Of a stretch of DNA of 11,082 nucleotides, positions 1 through 8,062 are shown in pieces. Origin of the DNA: Deltaproteobacteria bacterium (GTDB lineage: Bacteria; Desulfobacterota; Desulfobacteria; Desulfobacterales; Desulfobacteraceae); NCBI GenBank assembly GCA_019314105.1, contig JAFCZY010000029.1, positions 1-11,082 on the forward strand. Direction: 5' to 3'. How positions within the stretch are numbered: the first letter of the stretch is position 1; each line of letters starts with the position of its first letter. The notes beneath the pieces were generated by a model. That model worked only from the letters and a program-made list of their open reading frames with translations, had not been told where the DNA came from and did not search any database. The translations under genes and the position numbers were made by a program.

Positions 1-1
1 C

Positions 2-151
2 CCGGATGAAACAACTGCCTTGGAACAATGCCGCAAACGGCTGACAGCAGTAAAGGCTAAGCTTGATCCAAAATTAAAAAACAGCAAGCTTGTCACCCGG
101 TGGCGGTTGTGGGTTCCGGAAAACTGGAAAGGGAGGGAACCCCTTGATTGA
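2..151 (+). CDS. 3' end of an unrecognised gene (5' truncated by window)
   Basis: An open frame enters from the left edge and stops at TGA 149-151, giving the last 49 residues of a protein. The fragment is charged, with an Arg/Lys-rich helix-like start (LEQCRKRLTAVKAK) and a Trp-rich tail (TRWRLWVPENWKGREPLD). I do not recognise the family. Its stop lies only 21 bases before the hsdM start and no promoter is visible between them, so the two are probably co-transcribed. By position it could be another subunit or accessory protein of the restriction-modification locus, but the tail does not let me assign it to HsdS or HsdR. That it is genuinely coding is inferred from the uninterrupted frame and the operon-like spacing. 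Confidence 0.55.
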   Translation, partial: PDETTALEQCRKRLTAVKAKLDPKLKNSKLVTRWRLWVPENWKGREPLD

Positions 152-162
152 AATGAAATATC

Positions 163-167
163 AGGAG
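163..167 (+). promoter_or_regulatory. Ribosome binding site of hsdM
   Basis: AGGAG sits 5 bases before ATG 173-175. This supports the chosen start, which gives the expected HsdM N-terminus. Confidence 0.75.
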
Positions 168-172
168 AAGAA

Positions 173-1654
173 ATGAGTCCGGCAGATATTGTACAAAAAT
201 TATGGAATTATTGTAATGTTCTTCGTGATGACGGGATGAGCTATGGCGATTATGTGGAGCAATTGACGTATTTGCTGTTTCTTAAAATGGCGGATGAGAG
301 GACAAAGCCGCCATATAAACAAAAAAGCATAGTGCCCCAAAACTATGACTGGCAAAGCCTGGTTAAAGAGGATGGGGATGAGTTGTTCTATCATTATCGT
401 CATGTTTTAGAAAAATTGGGAAAAGGAAAAGGCCTGCTGGGTCTGATCTTTATGAAGTCCCAGAATAAATTTCAGGACCCGGTCAAACTGCGGCGGCTGA
501 TTGTTGATCTGATTAACACTGAAAACTGGTCGAGAATGGGTGCAGATGTCAAGGGCGATGCCTATGAAGGCCTGCTTGAAAAAAATGCTCAGGATACAAA
601 AACAGGTGCCGGCCAGTATTTTACACCCCGTCCCCTGATCCGCGCCATGGTGGATGCAATAAATCCAAAACCCGGTGAAACCATTTGCGACCCGGCCTGT
701 GGCACCGGCGGCTTTATCCTTGCCTCCCATAATTATATTATCAATCACAATAAAAACATGACCAAGGCAGTTAAGAAAAACCTTAAAGAAAAAACATTTA
801 AAGGCTGGGAACTGGTTCAAAGCACTGCCCGCCTTTGTGCCATGAATTTGATGCTGCATGGTATCGGCAGTGACGAGAATCTTCCGATTATGGTATCGGA
901 TTCCCTGGCAGCAGATCCCGGCGAACGCTTTAATCTGATCTTAACGAATCCGCCCTTTGGCAAAAAAAGCAGTACCACCATTGTCGGAGAAAACGGTAAA
1001 GTCACCAAAGAAAAAGACAGTGTTGTAAGGGATGATTTCTGGTCAACCACTTCAAATAAACAGCTTAATTTTATCCAGCATGTCAAAACACTGCTCAAAC
1101 AAAACGGTCGTGCAGCCGTTGTTGTTCCGGACAATGTGCTTTTTGAAGGCGGGGCAGGAGAGCAGATCCGCAGGAAACTCATGCACGAATGTGATGTTCA
1201 CACACTCCTTCGTCTGCCAACCGGCTTGTTTTATGCCCAGGGAGTAAAAGCAAACGTGATCTTTTTTGACCGCAAGGCGGCATCTGAAACCCCCTGGACA
1301 AAGAAACTCTGGATTTATGACCTTCGGACAAACAAGCATTTTACGCTCAAGACAAATCCTTTAAAACGTGAAGACCTTGATGAATTTGTAAACTGCTATA
1401 ACCCCAAAAACAGAAACAAACGTACCCCCACATGGACAAAACAAAAACAGGACGGGAGATGGCGTGCATACAAATATGAAGATCTCATAAACCGGGACAA
1501 GGCCAGTCTTGATATCTTCTGGCTTAAAGATGAAAGCCTGGAAGCATCGGAAAATCTTCCCGATCCCGGTATCCTTGCCCGGGAGATTGTTGAAGATCTT
1601 GGGGCGGCCCTTGAACTATTTCGTGAGATAGCTGAAGATTTAAATGGGCAATAA
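173..1654 (+). CDS. hsdM: Type I restriction-modification system DNA methyltransferase subunit M
   Basis: A 493-residue N6-adenine DNA methyltransferase subunit. In type I systems it acts in a complex with a specificity subunit (HsdS) to methylate the target, and with HsdR to restrict. An HsdM_N-like helical domain spans roughly residues 1-130. The linker motif AGQYFTPRPL is at 146-155. The SAM-binding motif I variant DPACGTGG is at 173-180 and the catalytic motif IV NPPFG is at 259-263. The C-terminus (about 460-490, with NLPDPGILAREIVEDL) matches the usual end of this subfamily, so the protein appears full length and active. The start has a good AGGAG. No hsdS or hsdR follows; the next gene is unrelated. 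Partners may lie upstream of the window, or this may be an orphan methyltransferase. Confidence 0.93.
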   Translation: MSPADIVQKLWNYCNVLRDDGMSYGDYVEQLTYLLFLKMADERTKPPYKQKSIVPQNYDWQSLVKEDGDELFYHYRHVLEKLGKGKGLLGLIFMKSQNKFQDPVKLRRLIVDLINTENWSRMGADVKGDAYEGLLEKNAQDTKTGAGQYFTPRPLIRAMVDAINPKPGETICDPACGTGGFILASHNYIINHNKNMTKAVKKNLKEKTFKGWELVQSTARLCAMNLMLHGIGSDENLPIMVSDSLAADPGERFNLILTNPPFGKKSSTTIVGENGKVTKEKDSVVRDDFWSTTSNKQLNFIQHVKTLLKQNGRAAVVVPDNVLFEGGAGEQIRRKLMHECDVHTLLRLPTGLFYAQGVKANVIFFDRKAASETPWTKKLWIYDLRTNKHFTLKTNPLKREDLDEFVNCYNPKNRNKRTPTWTKQKQDGRWRAYKYEDLINRDKASLDIFWLKDESLEASENLPDPGILAREIVEDLGAALELFREIAEDLNGQ

Positions 1655-1681
1655 ACCGATGTGTGAACTTGGAATGGCTTT

Positions 1682-2476
1682 ATGAAACTGATCGCTGATA
1701 ATTTTCGAATTACAAAAAAAAGTATCCGGGATGCGCTTAAGGCATGTGATCCCAAACCCATACAGGAACTTGTGAAGCAGTGTGTGGAAAAAGGTGCCGT
1801 TGCCATTGATGTGAATACCGGGCCTTTGGGAAAATTTCCTGAAAAGGGTATGGCGTTTTTTATTGAGGCGGTGGAGAGTGTGACAGGTCTGCCATTGCTC
1901 ATTGATACGTCTAATCCCGCTGCCATGAAGGCAGGACTTGAAATTGCAAAGAACAGGGTTATAATTAACGGGTTTTCCCTTGAATCTCATAAGCTTGAGA
2001 AAATTTTACCCTTGGCAGCGGCGTATAATGCCGATATTATCGGGTTCCTTTTGTATTCTGACAGCCGGGTGCCAAAGGATGAGGCCCAAAGATTTGAGAT
2101 TGCCCTTGAGTTGTTTGAGCGGGCTGAAACGGCTGGGGTTTCAAAAGAGCGGATCATTATTGATCCGATTGTGCCGCCTTTGGCTTGGGAAGACGGAATT
2201 GTCCAGGCAAGGGCAGTTCTGAATGTCATCCGGACATTACCGGATTTATTGGGTTTTCCCGTGAGGACCATTGCAGGGCTTTCCAATTTGACCACAGGGG
2301 CAGGGGATAAAAAGAAAAAGAGGCTTATGGAGCAAAGCTATCTTGCCATGCTGGCAGCATCAGGTCTGGATTATGTTATAATGGATATTTTGAGTCGAGA
2401 GACTGTGAATACAGCCAGGGCTTCCGGCATTCTTGCCAGGGAAGACCTTTTTTCATGGGGAATGGTTTCCGGATAA
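1682..2476 (+). CDS. acsE: AcsE-like methyltetrahydrofolate:corrinoid/iron-sulfur protein methyltransferase
   Basis: A 264-residue cytoplasmic TIM-barrel protein of the pterin-binding (DHPS-like) family. AcsE moves the methyl group from methyl-THF to the cobalt of the corrinoid/iron-sulfur protein in the Wood-Ljungdahl pathway, or the reverse during acetate oxidation. The length is close to that of the Moorella enzyme (262). From memory of that sequence, key residues align: DVNTGP at 43-48, Asp75 in DTSN, Asn96 in INGF, PKD at 131-133, IDPIVPP at 160-166, and Asn202 in GLSN (Moorella D75, N96, N199). ATG 1682 is the first start after an in-frame stop at 1664; its ribosome binding site is weak. 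It is 27 bases after hsdM and 37 before the RND adaptor. No CODH/ACS gene is adjacent, so a different corrinoid partner (MtgA-like role) is possible. Confidence 0.8.
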   Translation: MKLIADNFRITKKSIRDALKACDPKPIQELVKQCVEKGAVAIDVNTGPLGKFPEKGMAFFIEAVESVTGLPLLIDTSNPAAMKAGLEIAKNRVIINGFSLESHKLEKILPLAAAYNADIIGFLLYSDSRVPKDEAQRFEIALELFERAETAGVSKERIIIDPIVPPLAWEDGIVQARAVLNVIRTLPDLLGFPVRTIAGLSNLTTGAGDKKKKRLMEQSYLAMLAASGLDYVIMDILSRETVNTARASGILAREDLFSWGMVSG

Positions 2477-2513
2477 AGGGTTGTTTTATGGTCACCATTG
2501 AAGGGGCAAAAAA

Positions 2514-3899
2514 ATGGTAAAAATCAGTGTGAAAGAAAGGTATATGAAAATGTTGAAAAAATCATTGATTATTATTCCCATCGTCTGTGGAATGGTTCTT
2601 TTTGTATGGATGAAAAATACCAAACAGCCGCCCATTCGTTTTGAGTCCAAAGAGCGGGTTCAGACCGTCCGGGTGATTTCACTGGAAAAGACACCGGTTG
2701 TTCCCAGAGCGATTGGGTATGGATATGTTGAGGCAGACCGAACCTGGGAAGCGATTTCTGAGGTCAGCGGTAAAATCGTTTATATGAATGAAAATCTGAA
2801 AAAAGGATATTTTATTAAAAAAGGTGAACTTCTGCTTAAAATTGATACTACCCCATACGGCTTAGCTGAAACCCGGGGGGTGGCAGAGCTCATGAATATT
2901 GATGCCCGACTTAAGGAGCTTGTGCAGTCCCGGAAAAATACTCAGCGATTGCTGTCCATTGAAAAAAAATCTTTGGTCAGTGCTGCTCAGGAACTGGAGC
3001 GAAAACGAGAGTTATTTGACAAAGGGTATATCTCCGCCTCTGATCTGGAAAAGGAGGAAAGAATTTTTTTGACCCATCAGACCACAGTGAACACCCTTCA
3101 AAATACCCTGGCTTTGATCCCATCCCAGAAAAAAGCCTTGCTGGCTCAGAAAAAATCAGGGGAATCCACAGTGAGTGAACGACGTCTGGATGTGGCCAAA
3201 ACAGAAATTTATGCCCCTTTTAACTGCCGGCTGTCTGTAGTGAATATTGAACTTCACCAGTATGCGACTGCCGGAAGTGTTCTGGTTAAAGCTGAAAGCA
3301 TTGACAGGGCGGAAATTTTGATACAATTAACACCCCAAAAACTTTTAAACCTCATGCCTCGGGAAGCGGGTTCCATGGCCTTGGAATTGCCGGATATGGA
3401 GATGATCCGTCGGGCTATTGGCATCACTGCCAAGGTGAGGCTTCCCATGGATAAGGTGAATCAAATTGAATGGGACGGTCAATTTTCCCGGACCAGTGAG
3501 TCCATAGATCTTAAGACCGGGGCCATTACCGTTTATATTATTGTGGATAACCCCTATGGAAATATACTTCTCGGAAAGCGCCCGCCCCTGATCACCAATA
3601 TGTATGTGGAGGTGGAATTGCGGGGCAAGCCCGTTCCGGACCGCTTTATCATCCCTAGAAGTTCCATACATGGAGGAAAGATCTATATCTGCACCAAAGA
3701 AAACCGGCTTAAAATTAAGCCGGTGAAAGTTGAATTCCATATGGAGGATATAGCAGTGCTGTCCACAGGGATTGAACAAGGAGAGATTCTGGTGCTGAGC
3801 GACCTTGTGCCGGCCGTGGAGGGGATGCTGTTGAAACCCGTTCATGCCGATGACATTGCAAAACAGCTGAAATGTCAGGCCGCCGGGGAGGCATTGTGA
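2514..3899 (+). CDS. RND efflux periplasmic adaptor (HlyD/MFP family)
   Basis: A 461-residue membrane fusion protein that should link the RND permease encoded next to an outer-membrane channel. One N-terminal membrane segment lies at about residues 18-33. No acceptable lipobox precedes Cys25, so it looks like an inner-membrane anchored adaptor rather than a lipoprotein. Next come the first half of a lipoyl-like domain (about 75-112, with VSGKIVYMNENLKKG), an alpha-hairpin coiled coil (about 120-228), the returning lipoyl half (EIYAPFNCRLS, 231-241), a beta-barrel and a membrane-proximal C-terminal domain. ATG 2514 has AAGGGG 7 bases upstream. In-frame ATGs at 2544 and 2550, preceded by AAAGG, give a more typical short N-terminus, so the true start may be 10 or 12 codons downstream. 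The stop is 1 base before the permease start, suggesting translational coupling. Confidence 0.88.
   Translation: MVKISVKERYMKMLKKSLIIIPIVCGMVLFVWMKNTKQPPIRFESKERVQTVRVISLEKTPVVPRAIGYGYVEADRTWEAISEVSGKIVYMNENLKKGYFIKKGELLLKIDTTPYGLAETRGVAELMNIDARLKELVQSRKNTQRLLSIEKKSLVSAAQELERKRELFDKGYISASDLEKEERIFLTHQTTVNTLQNTLALIPSQKKALLAQKKSGESTVSERRLDVAKTEIYAPFNCRLSVVNIELHQYATAGSVLVKAESIDRAEILIQLTPQKLLNLMPREAGSMALELPDMEMIRRAIGITAKVRLPMDKVNQIEWDGQFSRTSESIDLKTGAITVYIIVDNPYGNILLGKRPPLITNMYVEVELRGKPVPDRFIIPRSSIHGGKIYICTKENRLKIKPVKVEFHMEDIAVLSTGIEQGEILVLSDLVPAVEGMLLKPVHADDIAKQLKCQAAGEAL
3885..3891 (+). promoter_or_regulatory. Ribosome binding site of the RND permease
   Basis: GGGGAGG lies inside the 3' end of the adaptor gene, 9 bases before ATG 3901. 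It supports that start and tight coupling of the two genes. Confidence 0.65.
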
Positions 3900-3900
3900 C

Positions 3901-6900
3901 ATGAATTTGTTTAAACAGGCCATTTCGTTTATGTGTGCCCATCCCACGGCTTCAAATCTTCTCATGCTGATGTTTATCGCCTTGGTTCTGATTTCAGTCA
4001 CTGACCTGAAACGGGAAACTTTCCCTGATTTTTCCGCCAATGCCGTTGAAGTCACGGTGATGTATCCCGGTGCCACTGCCGAAGATGTGGAGTCTTCCGT
4101 GTGCCGACGCATCGAAGACGTCCTTGACAGCGTGACCAATATTGCTGAGGTTCGGAGTACGGCTATGGAAAACAGGGCGTCTATTGTGGTGGAAATGGTG
4201 GATGAAGGTAATATGATCGAGTTTTTCAATGATATCAAAACCGAGGTGGAAGCCATCAATGATTTTCCGGACCAGGTGGAAGATGTGATCGTCAAACGGA
4301 TCAACAGGACCGACCAGGTTGTGTCTATAGCGGTTACAGGACCCATGAGTCCCGTGCATTTGAAGTTCTACTGCGAGGATCTCAAAGACAGGCTCAAGGC
4401 TATGAGCATGGTCTCTCAGGTGGAAATCCTGGGGTTTTCCGACCACGAATTTTTAATTGAGATTCCATTTTACAATATGATGCGCCTGGGTCTTTCCGTA
4501 TCGGATATTGAAGGGGCTGTGGCAGCCCAAAGCATTGATCTGCCGGCTGGAAGCCTGGAAACAAGGGATTCAGACATCCTGATCCGGTTTTCCGAAGAAA
4601 GAAAAACCCTGTATGCCCTGGAGGACCTCATTGTGGTATCCGGGGAAACAGGTGCAGAAATCAGACTTGGGGAGATTGCCAAAATATCGGATCGTTTCAT
4701 GAAAGATGAAGATAAAATTCTGTTTGACGGGAAACGGGCCGGGCTGCTTCAGATCAACAAAACCAAATCCGAGGATGCCTTAAAAATTCTGGATGCCGTG
4801 ACAGCCTTTCTGGCAGATGAGCAGATGAGAGCCCCTTCAGGCATCTCCTTTGCCATCACCCAGAATGTGTCCAAGGTGGTCCGGGACCGGCTTCAAATGC
4901 TGGCAAAGAATGGAATCCAGGGGCTCATTCTTGTGTTTTTTGCCATGTTGCTCTTTTTTTCTTTTTCTTTTTCTTTCTGGGTGGCCATGGGACTGCCGGT
5001 TACCTTTATGCTGACCTTTTTCTTTATGAAACATCTGGGGTTGTCTCTGAACATGCTGTCCATGGTGGGTCTGCTGATCGGACTTGGCCTTCTCATGGAT
5101 GATGCCATTGTGATTGCCGAAAATATTGCTGCTCACCTTGAAAAGGGGAAAAAGGCCTTTGATGCCATTGTAGACGGCATATCCGAAGTAGCGGCGGGCG
5201 TATTTTCTTCGTTCTTGACCACCCTGTTTATTTTTGGGGCACTGGCCTTGAGCATGAAAGGAGATATCGGAAAAGTGCTTTACGTGATTCCAGTCATTTT
5301 GATCCTGGCCCTTTCCGTGAGCCTGGTGGAGGCCTTTTTTATTCTTCCCAATCATTTGTCCCATTCCCTGGCCGGGAATCCTGCGGGCAGGCCTAAAAAC
5401 AGGTTCCGGCAGAAAATTGATACCGGTCTTGTCTGGGTAAGGGAAAAGCTCCTTGGCCGGTTGGTGGATCTGGCGGTTAATTTCAGGTATTTATTTATTG
5501 GTCTGGTCATCTTTGCTTTTATTGCCTCCATTTCCATGATTGCCGGCGGATACTTAAAGATTCGGGCCTTTCCTGAAATGGAAGGAGATGTGCTCCAGGC
5601 CCGGATTTTATTTCCCCAGGGAACTCCCCTGGAAAGAACCGAATATTACGTGGACAAGATTGTAACGGCGGCTCAAAAGATGAATGCGGCGTTATCCCCT
5701 TTACAGCCGGGCAGTGTAGACATGGTGGAACATATCAGTGTGCTTTACAACACCAATGCGGATGCCAAAGAAAGCGGTCCTCATGTGGCCACGGTTTCTC
5801 TGGACCTTTTAAACGCAGAAACCAGATCCGGATCCTTGGATGATATCATCAATAAATGGAGATCCCTGGCAGGGGCTATCCCTGATATTATCACTATTGC
5901 TTATAAAGAACCTACTTTCGGTCCGGGTGGGCTTCCCATTGAAATTCGGTTTGCGGGGAATGACCTCAATGATTTGAAAATGGCTTCCACAAAGCTGATC
6001 AACTGGCTTTACGCATATGAGGGAGTGGCAGATCTTTATGATGATCTGCGACCGGGAAAGCCCGAAATTCAGGTGAAGCTTAAAACAGGGGCAAAGGCCA
6101 GGGGATTTGATGCCGGACGTGTTTCAAAACAACTGCGAGCTGCTTTTTATGGTACCACGGCCAGTGAGATCATCGTTCGGGATGAATCCTATGAGGTGAA
6201 CCTGAGGATAGCTGCCTCTGACAGGCGCAGCATTTCCAGTCTTGAAAATTTTTATCTCATGAATGGCAACGGGGATCGAATTCCCCTGAACACTGTGGCA
6301 TCTATTACCCATACCAGGGGATATACCGGGATCAGACGGGTGGATGGCCAGCGGACCGTTACGGTTACCGGGGATGTGGACACCCGGGTTGCCAATGCCG
6401 CGGCTATTATCACCGATATAAAGGCCGGATTCATACTGGAATTGAAAAAACAATTTCCTGATATTTCAATTGGGCTTCAGGGCGAAGCCAAGGAAACCAA
6501 AACTTCAATGGGGGGTATGCTAAAGGCCCTTGGCATTGGTATTTTTGGTGTATTCTGTTTGTTGAGTTTCCAGTTCAGATCTTTTCAGGAACCCTTTGTG
6601 ATCATGGTGACCATTCCTTTTGCATTCATTGGTGTTGTCTGGGGCCATTTGTTTATGGGACTTGACATCTCCATGCCCAGTATTCTGGGATTTGTTTCCC
6701 TGGCCGGTATTGTGGTGAATGACTCCATTCTTCTGGTGGGGTTTGTCAAGCAGCACATGGCAAGGGGTGAAGCTGCGGACTATGCAGGAAAACTGGCTTC
6801 AAGGGAACGGTTTCGGGCAGTTATACTGACTTCGGTAACCACTATTGCAGGTCTTTTGCCCCTTTTGTCGGAAAAGTCTATGCAGGCCCAGATCCTGATT

Positions 6901-7026
6901 CCTCTGGCCTGTTCCATTGTATTTGGGCTGCTGATGTCCACTATATTGGTGTTGTTAGTAGTGCCCTGCCTTTACACCATCCTGGCTGATTTTAATCTGG
7001 TGAGGATCGACACTGACAGTAACTAA
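3901..7026 (+). CDS. RND-type efflux transporter permease (AcrB-like)
   Basis: A 1041-residue inner-membrane, proton-driven pump of the AcrB/HAE family, full length for the family. TM1 lies at about residues 14-34. The first periplasmic porter loop follows to about 335, then TM2-TM6 (about 340-485). The second half begins with TM7 near 528-550, has a second periplasmic loop to about 870, and ends with TM8-TM12. The TM4 proton-relay pair Asp400-Asp401 is intact (GLGLLMDDAIVIAEN). In TM10, the position corresponding to the AcrB relay lysine 940 is Asn940, in GIVVNDSILL, a variant I know from other RND branches. The hydrophobic-drug, solvent or lipid substrate cannot be told from sequence. The adaptor is encoded immediately upstream. 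No TolC-like gene is in the window, so an outer-membrane partner must come from elsewhere. Confidence 0.93.
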   Translation: MNLFKQAISFMCAHPTASNLLMLMFIALVLISVTDLKRETFPDFSANAVEVTVMYPGATAEDVESSVCRRIEDVLDSVTNIAEVRSTAMENRASIVVEMVDEGNMIEFFNDIKTEVEAINDFPDQVEDVIVKRINRTDQVVSIAVTGPMSPVHLKFYCEDLKDRLKAMSMVSQVEILGFSDHEFLIEIPFYNMMRLGLSVSDIEGAVAAQSIDLPAGSLETRDSDILIRFSEERKTLYALEDLIVVSGETGAEIRLGEIAKISDRFMKDEDKILFDGKRAGLLQINKTKSEDALKILDAVTAFLADEQMRAPSGISFAITQNVSKVVRDRLQMLAKNGIQGLILVFFAMLLFFSFSFSFWVAMGLPVTFMLTFFFMKHLGLSLNMLSMVGLLIGLGLLMDDAIVIAENIAAHLEKGKKAFDAIVDGISEVAAGVFSSFLTTLFIFGALALSMKGDIGKVLYVIPVILILALSVSLVEAFFILPNHLSHSLAGNPAGRPKNRFRQKIDTGLVWVREKLLGRLVDLAVNFRYLFIGLVIFAFIASISMIAGGYLKIRAFPEMEGDVLQARILFPQGTPLERTEYYVDKIVTAAQKMNAALSPLQPGSVDMVEHISVLYNTNADAKESGPHVATVSLDLLNAETRSGSLDDIINKWRSLAGAIPDIITIAYKEPTFGPGGLPIEIRFAGNDLNDLKMASTKLINWLYAYEGVADLYDDLRPGKPEIQVKLKTGAKARGFDAGRVSKQLRAAFYGTTASEIIVRDESYEVNLRIAASDRRSISSLENFYLMNGNGDRIPLNTVASITHTRGYTGIRRVDGQRTVTVTGDVDTRVANAAAIITDIKAGFILELKKQFPDISIGLQGEAKETKTSMGGMLKALGIGIFGVFCLLSFQFRSFQEPFVIMVTIPFAFIGVVWGHLFMGLDISMPSILGFVSLAGIVVNDSILLVGFVKQHMARGEAADYAGKLASRERFRAVILTSVTTIAGLLPLLSEKSMQAQILIPLACSIVFGLLMSTILVLLVVPCLYTILADFNLVRIDTDSN

Positions 7027-7051
7027 CTGAAAATAGTCAGGCAGGCGCCGG

Positions 7052-8029
7052 TCAGTGCCCCGTATAGATTAATTCACCTTGATATTTGTTCAAAAGCCTT
7101 CCCTTTATATGGGGCAGTCCTTTTTGTTTATCACGAAGTTCAAAAATGATACGGGTCGGGTTGTTTTCGGAATTATTTTGACAGTCATATCCTAATACAA
7201 TGGTTGCCGGCATGAAAATCGGCAGTTTAAAAGAGGCTTCAATGTGAACGGCATCGGGAAGGCTAAATTTTCTGTCAAGGCTTGCAATAACCCTTGCAAG
7301 GCTCCACATACCATGGGCAATAGCCCTTTTGAATCCAAAAAGCTTTGCCAGGAGCGTGTAAAGATGGTGGGGGTTATAATCGCCTGAGACTAATGCATAT
7401 TTTCTGCCGGTACCAGATGGTACAAGGATAGTCTCTTTTTCTTCCAGAAATATGTCGTCTTTTTTCTTTGGTCTTTTTTTCTTTTTTACCTGGCTTCGGG
7501 TAAAAAAGGTAGAGGTGCCCTGCCAGACAAGTTTGCCTTCAGATATGACTTCCAGGGTAAAATTGGTTTCAATGCCCTTTTCAGTTTTCTTTATGGTGTC
7601 AAGGGTGCAGGAAAGATCAAGGGTTTCATCGGTTGCCACAGCCCTTTTCTGCTCAAAAGACTGAAATACCTGGATCAGTCCCAATGGATTGATGGGGAAA
7701 AAAGAAGCGGTAATAAATCTGCCCAGAAGGCCAATGAAGAGTGTCTGCAAATAGGATATGGGAATGATATCGGGTCTGTCTTCTGAAAAGTCGCAGACGG
7801 TTCTGTAATTCGCAATCCGTTCTTTATCCGGCAAGTAGTTTTTCAAAACAATCCGGGTTCTATTGACAATAGCATCATCCTTAATCGTGTTGGAGCGAAA
7901 GGGGGACATTAAAAACGCTTTGAGAAAAATAAATCCCATGGAGGGATGTTTTTTTATTTCCACAACAGTTTTCAGATCAGTCAGTGCGATAATCTTTTCA
8001 TTTCTGTCTGCGTTGGGATTTTTTATCAT
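7052..8029 (-). CDS. MaoC-like (double hot-dog) acyl-CoA hydratase family protein
   Basis: A 325-residue protein, probably cytoplasmic. The C-terminal hot-dog domain carries the R-specific enoyl-CoA hydratase signature SGDYNPHH (residues 215-222), with Asp217 and His222 five apart as in PhaJ/MaoC catalytic pairs, followed by FGFKRAIAHGMW (231-242). The N-terminal half (about 50-178) reads as a second, degenerate hot-dog domain, the layout of two-domain hydratases of fatty-acid or polyketide metabolism. The domains are joined by a very basic linker (KKKKRPKKK, 182-190). The likely reaction is reversible hydration of a trans-2-enoyl-CoA or acyl-carrier thioester; the substrate is unknown. Start ATG 8027-8029 lacks a Shine-Dalgarno sequence, and in-frame ATGs at residues 31 and 41 lack one too, so the N-terminus is uncertain. 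The gene converges on the RND permease with a 25-base gap. Confidence 0.8.
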   Translation of the reverse strand: MIKNPNADRNEKIIALTDLKTVVEIKKHPSMGFIFLKAFLMSPFRSNTIKDDAIVNRTRIVLKNYLPDKERIANYRTVCDFSEDRPDIIPISYLQTLFIGLLGRFITASFFPINPLGLIQVFQSFEQKRAVATDETLDLSCTLDTIKKTEKGIETNFTLEVISEGKLVWQGTSTFFTRSQVKKKKRPKKKDDIFLEEKETILVPSGTGRKYALVSGDYNPHHLYTLLAKLFGFKRAIAHGMWSLARVIASLDRKFSLPDAVHIEASFKLPIFMPATIVLGYDCQNNSENNPTRIIFELRDKQKGLPHIKGRLLNKYQGELIYTGH

Positions 8030-8062
8030 AAAAATGTATACGCTATTTTTGTATTAATTTGA

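Noticed and set aside
59..93. Two AAGCTT hexamers about 23 bases apart inside the first gene fragment
   Set aside because: They are simple six-base matches in coding sequence with no further repeat structure.
153..176. Seven-codon mini-ORF ending in ATGA overlap with the hsdM start
   Set aside because: It contains the hsdM ribosome binding site and has no initiation signal of its own; most likely incidental.
1682..2476. Assignment of this gene as dihydropteroate synthase (folP)
   Set aside because: Length, the GLSN asparagine, DTSN and INGF motifs fit methyl-THF methyltransferases (AcsE type) better, and FolP-specific motifs are not seen.
2488..2498. Palindrome ATGGTCACCAT before the RND adaptor gene
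   Set aside because: It is short and unaccompanied by promoter elements, and could easily occur by chance.
3345..4346. Long minus-strand open frame of 333 codons across the adaptor/permease junction
   Set aside because: It is antisense to two well-supported genes, has low-complexity Ser/Thr- and His-rich composition typical of a shadow frame, and lacks a recognisable domain.
7013..7040. CTGAC ... GTCAG inverted arms between the RND permease and the hydratase gene, as a possible terminator
   Set aside because: Arms of only 5 bp, an 18-base loop and no T-run on either side.
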